Shown: positions 1 through 5,250 of the stretch, in pieces
Layout of the letters: the number at the start of each line of letters is the position of its first letter
Position numbering within the stretch: position 1 is the stretch's first letter
Source of the DNA: Akkermansiaceae bacterium
Lineage (GTDB): Bacteria > Verrucomicrobiota > Verrucomicrobiia > Verrucomicrobiales > Akkermansiaceae
Direction: 5' to 3'
Assembly: GCA_023301645.1 (NCBI GenBank)
Contig: JALZUH010000068.1
Coordinates: 1 to 5,250 of the forward strand
Length of the DNA: 5,250 bases
Notes under the pieces: model-generated
Told to the model about the DNA's origin: nothing
The model's database searches: none
Seen by the model: the letters and a program-made list of their open reading frames with translations, nothing else
Position numbers and translations under genes: made by a program

Positions 1-731
1 CTGAAACGACGCGCCGTCTCGCCAGGTCGGCTAGAAGCCATAGGCTCCAGCTCGTATTTCTGAGAGATCATCTCACGAAGAGTCTCAGACGGGATCACCT
101 CATCGAGCTTCCACTGGTTCGTATTACCAGTATCCATAAATTCAATAAAACGCAAAGGCACACCACGGTCTCTAGCGAAGTCGACCAAAGCCATCAGCTC
201 CCCCTCATTTACGCCCTTCTGCATCACCGAGTTAATCTTCACCCCCAAGCCAGCCTCAAGAGCAGCATCGATCCCCTCGACCACCTTCTTAGAAGAAGCA
301 CCGACGCCATTCATCTGGCCAAACACCCCATCATCCATCGCATCCAGCGACACCGTTACACGATCCAGTCCAGCGTCCTTGAGCTTCTGTGAGTAGCGCT
401 TGAGTAATGTGCCATTGGTCGTCATCGCCAGATCACGCTCACCGGGTATTGCATCCAGCATTGCCACGAGATCCTCGATACCTCTCCTCAGCAGTGGCTC
501 ACCACCAGTAAGGCGCAGCTTATCGACACCATACTCAGCAAACATCGTTGCAAGAGTCGTCACCTCCTCAAAAGTAAGAATTTCAGGCTTGGGTAAAAAA
601 TCATAATTCGCCCCGAAAACCTCCGCCGGCATACAATAACGGCAGCGGAAATTACAGCGATCCGTTACCGAGATCCTAAGATCACGGAGAGGTCTTTGAA
701 ATACGTCTTTCACATCGTGTGGCTCGCTCAC
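1..731 (-). CDS. moaA: GTP 3',8-cyclase MoaA, C-terminus cut by the window edge
   Basis: Radical-SAM enzyme that, with MoaC, converts GTP to cyclic pyranopterin monophosphate, the first step of molybdenum cofactor synthesis in the cytoplasm. My translation of the minus strand from a GTG at 731 gives 243 residues with no stop. Visible are the radical-SAM cluster motif CNFRCRYCMP (C26, C30, C33), the SAM-binding LRLTGGEPLLRRG (residues 72-84), VTVSLDAM and KINSVMQKGVNEGE in the barrel, and LRFIEFMDTGNTNQW followed by YELEPMASSRPGETARRF. These match MoaA along its length, in order. Family members are about 320-350 residues, so the part with the second Fe-S cluster cysteines lies outside the window. 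GTG 731 was chosen because no in-frame start is visible just upstream and it leaves a normal short leader before RDLRISVTDRC; GTG at residue 7 is an alternative. No Shine-Dalgarno is seen. It is divergent from moeA. Identification is firm; the start is less sure. Confidence 0.95.
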   Translation of the reverse strand, partial: MSEPHDVKDVFQRPLRDLRISVTDRCNFRCRYCMPAEVFGANYDFLPKPEILTFEEVTTLATMFAEYGVDKLRLTGGEPLLRRGIEDLVAMLDAIPGERDLAMTTNGTLLKRYSQKLKDAGLDRVTVSLDAMDDGVFGQMNGVGASSKKVVEGIDAALEAGLGVKINSVMQKGVNEGELMALVDFARDRGVPLRFIEFMDTGNTNQWKLDEVIPSETLREMISQKYELEPMASSRPGETARRF

Positions 732-749
732 GCAAAAACAATGGCATAG
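732..749. promoter_or_regulatory. Minimal divergent gap between moaA (-) and moeA (+)
   Basis: Only 18 bases separate GTG 731 of moaA from ATG 750 of moeA; the gap becomes 54 bases if moeA starts at 786. Promoters of both genes must overlap here or lie inside the opposing reading frames. I see no good -10/-35 pair on either strand and no room for a long molybdenum-cofactor riboswitch. The gap includes ATG GCA TAG (741-749), in frame with moeA and closed by the stop just before ATG 750. Confidence 0.4.
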
Positions 750-1982
750 ATGGACAAAAAACGCCAAGTGTGTTTGCATGAAATTATGCAGGAGCTAATC
801 ACCGTTAATAATGCAGCCGAAATCATCGCTGCAAACCTCTATCAATCCGACAGAGAAACACTCCCACTCAGCGCCTCCCACGGCAGAATCCTCCAGCAGA
901 CGATCCACTCCGACCGCGACCTCCCTCCCTTCGACCGCGTCATGATGGACGGCATCGCCATCGCCCACCAGTCATGGGCTGAGCTCAATCGCCACTTCCC
1001 CATCCAGTCCACACAGGCAGCAGGCGCCACAGCCCTCAGCCTAGCCGACCCAGACCACTGCATCGAAGTCATGACAGGAGCCCCGCTGCCCGCAGGCTGC
1101 GACACAGTCGTCCCCGTAGAGCAGCTCACTATTGAAGATGGCATCGCCCAGATCCAAGCCTGCGCCAGCCTCGCCCAAGGCCAGCACATCCACAGACAGG
1201 GAAGCGACACCACAGAAGGCAGCTCCCTCCTTAGCCCATCCACCCTACTCACGGCACCAGAGCTCAGTATCGCCGCCTCATGTGGCGCCCACCAGCTCAC
1301 CGTCTCAGCCATCCCGTCGCTCCTCATCATCAGCACCGGTGACGAGCTCGTCGCCCCTGACCAGTCACCCCAGCCCCACCAGATCAGGCGCAGCCACTTC
1401 ACAGCCCTCCACAGCAGTATTACCCGTGCTCATCTCGCCACCTGCGAAGAAATCCACATCGCCGACGACCCAGATCTTCTCAGAGAAACCATCAAGCAAG
1501 CCCTCGCCAGCCACGACATCCTCGTCCTCACAGGAGGAGTCTCACGTGGTAAATTCGACTACGTTGCCCCCATACTCGCAGAGCTACTCGGCCAGCCCCA
1601 CTTCCACGGAGTCGCACAGCGCCCGGGCAAGCCCCTCGCCTACTGGAAAAATAAAGACACCCCGCCCGTATTCGCCCTCCCGGGTAACCCCGTCTCCGTC
1701 ATGGCATGTGCCGCCCGCTACCTCCTACCTGCCCTTCGCCAGATAGCCACAGGTGCTACCTACACCCCGGAGCAACTCCCAGCCAGCGGCAGCTTCAACT
1801 GCCCAAAACACTTCACCGGCCTCATCCCCAGTGTCCTCAAAAACGGCAAACTCACCCTCCAGCCACCATCAAACTCTGGCAACTTCCTCGCCCTCGCAGG
1901 CACACACGGCATTGCCGAGATCACAGGCCAGCTATCAGGCCAGCCACTACTCAACGAAACGGCAAACTTCTACCCATGGTAG
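750..1982 (+). CDS. moeA: Molybdopterin molybdenumtransferase MoeA
   Basis: Inserts molybdate into adenylylated molybdopterin to give active molybdenum cofactor. The 410-residue length is normal for the family. In order: an N-terminal segment with PPFDRVMMDGIA (59-70, counterpart of the classical FDNSAMDGYA), MTGAPLPAGCDTVVPVE (108-124), GSD (151-153), then the MoCF-binding domain with ISTGDELV (194-201), TGGVSRGKFDYV (261-272), VAQRPGKPLAYW (288-299) and FALPGNPVSVMACAARYL (308-325), and a C-terminal beta domain to the end. The SRGK variant replaces the S-hydrophobic-G-E/D of E. coli-type MoeA. The start is uncertain: ATG 750 comes directly after an in-frame TAG, while ATG 786 (residue 13) fits the usual MoeA N-terminus and has more gene-like codons; neither has a Shine-Dalgarno. 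The gene ends in tandem stops TAG-TAA (1980-1985). It is divergent from moaA, consistent with one shared pathway. Codons are strongly C-ending, in line with the C-rich plus strand. Confidence 0.96.
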   Translation: MDKKRQVCLHEIMQELITVNNAAEIIAANLYQSDRETLPLSASHGRILQQTIHSDRDLPPFDRVMMDGIAIAHQSWAELNRHFPIQSTQAAGATALSLADPDHCIEVMTGAPLPAGCDTVVPVEQLTIEDGIAQIQACASLAQGQHIHRQGSDTTEGSSLLSPSTLLTAPELSIAASCGAHQLTVSAIPSLLIISTGDELVAPDQSPQPHQIRRSHFTALHSSITRAHLATCEEIHIADDPDLLRETIKQALASHDILVLTGGVSRGKFDYVAPILAELLGQPHFHGVAQRPGKPLAYWKNKDTPPVFALPGNPVSVMACAARYLLPALRQIATGATYTPEQLPASGSFNCPKHFTGLIPSVLKNGKLTLQPPSNSGNFLALAGTHGIAEITGQLSGQPLLNETANFYPW

Positions 1983-2029
1983 TAATCAACTCAGCATAAA
2001 GCCCCCCCACAGGACACGCCCCTCACCCA
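1983..2029. other. Convergent gap between moeA and rapA
   Basis: These 47 bases follow the moeA stop and precede (on the other strand) the rapA stop. They begin with a second moeA stop TAA (1983-1985) and hold a run of seven C (2002-2008). I found no GC-rich hairpin followed by a T-run on either strand, so no intrinsic terminator is called; termination may be Rho-dependent or lie within the opposing genes. Confidence 0.5.
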
Positions 2030-4771
2030 TCACGGCTGGCACCAGATCACACGCACAGAGTCCAGCCTCAGACGAGCCTTAGAGATCGCATCATGGAGCT
2101 CAGCTCGCTGACTCCTCAGAGCTGCTATCTCGCCATCACTCACGTGATCATTGACCTCACCCAGAGCCACCAGACGAGCTATCTCCTCATCGAGCTTCGC
2201 ATCTGACTTCGCCAAGGCAGCCTGCACCACACCCTGCACCTGTGCCGACACCAGCTCGCCGCACGCATCGATCATCATAGGCAGCATCTCACGGCGGAAT
2301 TGATCCTTACTCAGCAGACCATGCAGATTCCCGCTCCGCAGAGCACCCGCCTTCAAATTATAGCTACTCGTCTGATCTCTGCCAGCATGATCCACCTGCA
2401 TCCGAATAGGTGTCACAGGTAAGAACCTCTCACAGTTCAGAGCTGCTGGAGCCACGCACTCCACCACCCCATAAGACTCCAAGAGCACACCCTTCATCGG
2501 AGCACCCTCCCAGACCCCAAAGGACGAATTCCCCGCCTCTGAAGTCAGTAATAAATCCAAAGCCACCCGAGCCATCGGATGATCCCAGCTCATAAACGTC
2601 GTATCCTCACGAGAAAGCGCACGCTCACGATCGAACGTCACATTCAGCCCCTCATCGGGCAAAGCAGGGAAATCATTCGTAATCAAATGCCCGGGAAGTA
2701 ATAAATAAGAACGATCCACCAGCTCCTCCACATGCAAGCCGAAGTGATCCCACAGCCTCACCAAGAACGCCTCAGCAGCACGATCATTATCCAGACGAGT
2801 AATCTCCTCAATGAGCAGCTCAGCCTCCTCAGGTCGACTAGAATTCAGCTCAAGTAAGCGATCGTAACCACGACCCAGCTGTGCTGACACCCTCTCGCGA
2901 CACTCCTGCGAGCGCGTGATGAACCCCTCCAGATCGAAGTCAGCAAGAGTCATGGCATTAGCATCCTTAGAAATCTCAGGTAAACCACCAAGATCACGCA
3001 GTATCTCACTAGCGCCGTGCAGACTCATCTCGAAGGCATTAAGCCCCTCATGATACCAGCGCGCCAGCAGCTCCCCCCGCTCACCAGCCATGAAAGGCAC
3101 ATGAATCTTAATCGTCTCAGTCTGGCCGATACGATCCAGTCGCCCAATTCTCTGCTCCAGCAGCTCAGGATTCTCTGGTAGGTCAAACAGCACAAGATGA
3201 TGGGCAAACTGAAAGTTACGCCCCTCACTACCAATCTCCGAACAAATCAAAATACGAGCACCATCCTCCTCCGCGAAATACGCCGCCGAACGATCCCGCT
3301 GCAGCAGTGTCATCCCCTCGTGGAAATGCCCACAGTTGATATTAATAATCGCCTGCAGCTGCTCAGAAATCTCCTCCGCCAGCTCACGCGAGCGACAAAT
3401 CAAAAGCACCTTCTCATCCCCCAGCTCCTTTAATAAATCCACCAGCCACTGCATTCGCCCAGCCTCATCAGCCACAGAGCACAGCAGAGCCTTACGCTCA
3501 GGAAATCCCGACAGCCCGTCACGCGTATTTCTAAACATCACCCGCCCCGTCCCGAAGGTATCCAACAACGCCCTAATCAACGGCTCACGAGCCGACTCAT
3601 CGCCCCCGTCCAAGCCGTCACAATACCCCTGCAAGCTCTCCGACTGCGCCACAAACAAAGCCCTATCCGCAGCACTCAGCGCCCCACCTGCCTGCAAGCG
3701 ATCCACTGCGTCCGCCACCTCCTCATAATGCTCCGACTCATCCTGAAAGTCATCCCTATCGACATACTTCTCAGGGTCGAGCAGTCGCAGCCTCGCGAAA
3801 TGCCCATCAGCCCCCAGCTGCCTAGGAGTAGCTGTCAGCAGCAGCAGACTCTCAGTCCGAGCAGCCAGCGCCTCCACCACATTATATGCACTACTAGGCA
3901 TATTTTCTGACCATTCCAAATGATGCGCCTCATCCACAATGAGTAAGTCCCACCCCGCAGCGATCACCTGTTCAGCACGTCGCTGAGACCCCGCCAAGAA
4001 ATCCACACTACACAGCACCAGCTGACTATCGAGAAAAGGATTATCCAGCCCCTCGCCACCACTCTCAATCGACTCGCAGCGCTCCTCGTCGAATAAACTA
4101 AAGAGCAGATTAAACCGACGTAAAAGCTCCACAAACCACTGGTGCAGCAGCGGCTCAGGTAGCACAATCAGCACTCGATCAGCACGCCCCGTCAGATGCA
4201 GACGGTGCATGATCAAGCACGCCTCGATCGTCTTCCCCAGCCCCACCTCATCAGCCAGCAGCACCCGTGGTGACAAGCGCGACGCCACCTCCCCCGCAAT
4301 AAACATCTGATGAGGGATCAGATCCACCCGCCCCCCAAGAAACCCACGACTAGAAGCCCCCATCACATCACACTGACGCCTCAGAGCCTCCGCACGTAGA
4401 TCATACACATGGAGATCATCCACATGCCCACCTAGCAGCCTATCCTCAGGCTTACTAAAGCTCATCGTATCAGACAGCTCCGCCTCCGCCACCTCGCGAT
4501 CACCACAGCGGTAAATCAGAAGCCCGCCCGACTCCACCACCTCATCGACGATCAGACTCACCCCCTCATTAGTCTCCAGTGACTCACCACTACGCAGCGA
4601 CACCCTCCTCAGAGGAGCACTCTCCAGAGCATACACACGAGTCTCCGCCGCCGCAGGGAACATCACCTCCACCCTCTTAAACTCCACCTTCAATAAAATC
4701 CCCAGCCCCAGCTCAGGCTCAGTTTCACTAATCCATCTCTGCCCAGGTGTGATATCGGTGTTCCTCATCAT
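2030..4771 (-). CDS. rapA: RapA-type SWI2/SNF2 ATPase, RNA polymerase-associated
   Basis: Homologue of E. coli RapA (HepA), which binds RNA polymerase and uses ATP hydrolysis to help recycle it after transcription. The 913 residues carry: an N-terminal Tudor-like region opening TPGQRWISETEPELGLG (8-24); SKPEDRL (106-112); SLIPHQ-equivalent DLIPHQ (150-155); Walker A ADEVGLGKT (173-181); VLPEPLLHQWFVELLRRFNL (203-222); Walker B/motif II DEAH (280-283); motif III LLLTATP (310-316) then HFARLRLLDP (324-333); VMFRNTRDGLSGFPER (411-426); HFHEGMTLLQRDR (482-494); SEIGSEGRNFQFAHH (511-525); arginine-finger motif QRIGRLDRIGQ (540-550); RWYHEGLNAFE (571-581); a C-terminal domain including FDRERALSREDTTFMSWDHP (713-732) and a helical, probably coiled-coil tail (about 850-905). 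Similarity to E. coli RapA, as I remember it, runs end to end, so this is RapA rather than a generic SNF2 helicase. It is about 55 residues shorter, mostly through loss of a segment near residue 435. Two ATGs (4771, 4768) stand in tandem; the outer is used here. Confidence 0.95.
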   Translation of the reverse strand: MMRNTDITPGQRWISETEPELGLGILLKVEFKRVEVMFPAAAETRVYALESAPLRRVSLRSGESLETNEGVSLIVDEVVESGGLLIYRCGDREVAEAELSDTMSFSKPEDRLLGGHVDDLHVYDLRAEALRRQCDVMGASSRGFLGGRVDLIPHQMFIAGEVASRLSPRVLLADEVGLGKTIEACLIMHRLHLTGRADRVLIVLPEPLLHQWFVELLRRFNLLFSLFDEERCESIESGGEGLDNPFLDSQLVLCSVDFLAGSQRRAEQVIAAGWDLLIVDEAHHLEWSENMPSSAYNVVEALAARTESLLLLTATPRQLGADGHFARLRLLDPEKYVDRDDFQDESEHYEEVADAVDRLQAGGALSAADRALFVAQSESLQGYCDGLDGGDESAREPLIRALLDTFGTGRVMFRNTRDGLSGFPERKALLCSVADEAGRMQWLVDLLKELGDEKVLLICRSRELAEEISEQLQAIININCGHFHEGMTLLQRDRSAAYFAEEDGARILICSEIGSEGRNFQFAHHLVLFDLPENPELLEQRIGRLDRIGQTETIKIHVPFMAGERGELLARWYHEGLNAFEMSLHGASEILRDLGGLPEISKDANAMTLADFDLEGFITRSQECRERVSAQLGRGYDRLLELNSSRPEEAELLIEEITRLDNDRAAEAFLVRLWDHFGLHVEELVDRSYLLLPGHLITNDFPALPDEGLNVTFDRERALSREDTTFMSWDHPMARVALDLLLTSEAGNSSFGVWEGAPMKGVLLESYGVVECVAPAALNCERFLPVTPIRMQVDHAGRDQTSSYNLKAGALRSGNLHGLLSKDQFRREMLPMMIDACGELVSAQVQGVVQAALAKSDAKLDEEIARLVALGEVNDHVSDGEIAALRSQRAELHDAISKARLRLDSVRVIWCQP

Positions 4772-4815
4772 ATTTTATGACCCCAAGTAAGAGCCCCCCC
4801 CAGTGATGAGCAACC

Positions 4816-4837
4816 TTTTTTTATCAATTCAAAAAAA
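4816..4837. repeat. T7/A7 inverted tract in the rapA-ABC-F divergent gap
   Basis: Seven T (4816-4822) and seven A (4831-4837) are separated by eight bases, giving a perfect AT-only 7-base inverted repeat. With the further A5 at 4841-4845 this is the most AT-rich stretch of the window. AT-only stems are weak as RNA hairpins, so a role as an UP element, curved DNA or nucleoid-protein site is more likely than a terminator. The role is inferred. Confidence 0.45.
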
Positions 4838-4847
4838 TCTAAAAAGC

Positions 4848-4875
4848 ATGACAACCACCCGTCACCGCGTATAGT
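4848..4875 (+). promoter_or_regulatory. Predicted sigma70-type promoter of the ABC-F gene
   Basis: ATGACA at 4848-4853 matches TTGACA in 5 of 6 bases, and TATAGT at 4870-4875 matches TATAAT in 5 of 6, with a 16-base spacer. A-rich runs at 4831-4837 and 4841-4845 lie just upstream of the -35, where an UP element would sit. The usual 6-8 base distance from the -10 puts the transcription start at about 4882-4883, that is, at the ABC-F start codon. This is a by-eye prediction using E. coli-type consensus; the host sigma factor preference is unknown. Confidence 0.5.
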
Positions 4876-4882
4876 CCCGCCC

Positions 4883-5250
4883 ATGTCCGAATCCATAGTC
4901 AGTGCCAGCGAGCTCTGTGTCAGCTACAGCTCCCACGTCGTCCTAGACGGCGCCACTCTTGCCATCCAACAAGGAGACCGAGTAGGACTCGTCGGGCGTA
5001 ATGGCTGTGGCAAATCCACCTTCATGAAAATCCTCGCTGGGGCCGCCGCAGGAGACACCGGAAGTGTCACCTACAAGCGCGGACTCGTCATCGGCTACCT
5101 ACCCCAGAACTTCGAGCTAGACGACGAAGACACAGTTCTTAACAACGTCCTTAAAGGAGCCCAGCACATCCTCGACCTCATCGAAGAATACGAAACCACC
5201 CCCTTCGACAGCGACCGCAGTGCCGAAGTCCTCGAAGAAATCAACCACCT
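4883..5250 (+). CDS. ABC-F family ATPase (Uup/EttA-like), N-terminal part only
   Basis: ABC-F proteins carry two ABC ATPase domains and no membrane domain; characterised members act on ribosomes (EttA, Uup, antibiotic-resistance factors). The visible 122 residues hold the start of the first domain: an N-terminal strand with an aromatic base-stacking region (LCVSYSSHVVLDGATLAI), Walker A GRNGCGKST (38-46), and the Q-loop GYLPQ (71-75), followed by the acidic stretch ELDDEDTVLNNVL and the helix AQHILDLIEEYE typical of ABC-F proteins. GYLPQ and this acidic continuation separate it from transporter ATPases. The signature motif, Walker B, interdomain linker and second domain are outside the window, so the subfamily cannot be fixed and I give no symbol. 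ATG 4883 suits the family N-terminus; the bases before it are pyrimidine-rich with no Shine-Dalgarno, and a promoter -10 element ends only 7 bases upstream. Divergent from rapA. Confidence 0.85.
   Translation, partial: MSESIVSASELCVSYSSHVVLDGATLAIQQGDRVGLVGRNGCGKSTFMKILAGAAAGDTGSVTYKRGLVIGYLPQNFELDDEDTVLNNVLKGAQHILDLIEEYETTPFDSDRSAEVLEEINH

Larger units (their letters stand above)
4772..4882. promoter_or_regulatory. Divergent control region, rapA (-) and ABC-F (+)
   Basis: This 111-base gap is the largest non-coding stretch in the window and must hold the start signals of both flanking genes. It contains the predicted ABC-F promoter, the T7/A7 tract and a run of eight C (4794-4801). For rapA I find no convincing minus-strand promoter: TTGTCA (complement of 4849-4854) is a good -35 match, but the hexamer 17 bases on (TGAATT) is a poor -10. 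The only purine-rich segment before rapA is TTGGGG about 10 bases upstream of the ATG, a poor Shine-Dalgarno. Confidence 0.6.

Noticed and set aside
741..749. Two-codon ORF ATG-GCA-TAG directly before moeA as a regulatory minimal uORF
   Set aside because: No ribosome-binding site or evidence that it is transcribed; chance occurrence is likely, so it is used only as an argument about the moeA start.
732..785. Molybdenum cofactor riboswitch ahead of moaA or moeA
   Set aside because: The gap is at most 54 bases, shorter than the known Moco RNA motif, and I see no matching stems.
842..1402. 186-codon minus-strand open frame antisense to moeA
   Set aside because: Trp/Ser/Arg-rich translation with no family resemblance; moeA on the other strand carries clear conserved motifs over the same bases.
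1132..1746. 204-codon plus-strand open frame rich in Ser and Pro
   Set aside because: It lies inside moeA in another frame. Its low-complexity Ser/Pro/Thr make-up is what C-rich moeA DNA gives when read out of frame, and it has no recognisable domain.
1706..2082. Two overlapping plus-strand open frames running past the moeA stop
   Set aside because: Pro/His/Ser-rich out-of-frame readings of the moeA 3' end and of the antisense of rapA; no start signal or motif.
3336..3910. Plus-strand open frames antisense to rapA
   Set aside because: They are shadows of the well-conserved rapA helicase core and have no recognisable domain.
4816..4837. T7/A7 inverted repeat as an intrinsic terminator
   Set aside because: The stem contains only A-T pairs and it sits between two divergent 5' ends, where no transcript needs to end.
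1..5250. Defence island, mobile element or other undescribed multi-gene system
   Set aside because: The SNF2-type ATPase could suggest a defence gene, but it is collinear with RapA and lacks nuclease, methylase or phospholipase domains; neighbours are cofactor and translation genes and no mobile-element marks are seen.

Overview
The window holds four protein genes and almost no non-coding DNA: a 3'-truncated moaA (minus strand), moeA (plus), a complete rapA-type SWI2/SNF2 ATPase gene (minus), and the 5' part of an ABC-F ATPase gene (plus). I see no RNA gene, CRISPR array, insertion sequence, integrase, toxin-antitoxin pair or phage gene. The content is housekeeping or core-metabolic. I found no candidate for a new multi-gene system.

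Layout. Positions 1-731 encode the N-terminal three quarters of MoaA, the radical-SAM GTP 3',8-cyclase that begins molybdenum cofactor synthesis. It is divergent from moeA (750 or 786 to 1982), the molybdenumtransferase that acts at the end of the same pathway, so the two share one very short control region. moeA converges on rapA (4771 down to 2030) across 47 bases with no evident hairpin terminator. rapA encodes a 913-residue homologue of the E. coli RNA-polymerase-recycling ATPase RapA. A 111-base AT-tract-bearing gap separates rapA from the divergent ABC-F gene (4883 to beyond the window edge), which probably encodes a ribosome-associated translation factor.

How the genes fit together. 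moaA and moeA form a functional pair for molybdenum cofactor synthesis. rapA (transcription recycling) and the ABC-F gene (translation) are unrelated to that pathway and are probably just neighbours.

Organism. The DNA is moderately GC-rich and the plus strand is visibly C-rich over G in genes of both orientations, a replication-type strand asymmetry. None of the four start codons has a convincing Shine-Dalgarno sequence. The MoeA variant motif GGVSRGKFDY resembles Bacteroidetes/Verrucomicrobia-type MoeA as I remember them. Together these suggest a non-proteobacterial Gram-negative, possibly Verrucomicrobia/PVC, but this is an inference with modest confidence. If right, the RapA orthologue is notable, because the protein is best known from Gammaproteobacteria.

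The observations most worth checking are a promoter whose predicted transcription start falls on the ABC-F start codon (a leaderless mRNA), and the roughly 45-residue segment that this RapA lacks between its two ATPase lobes.
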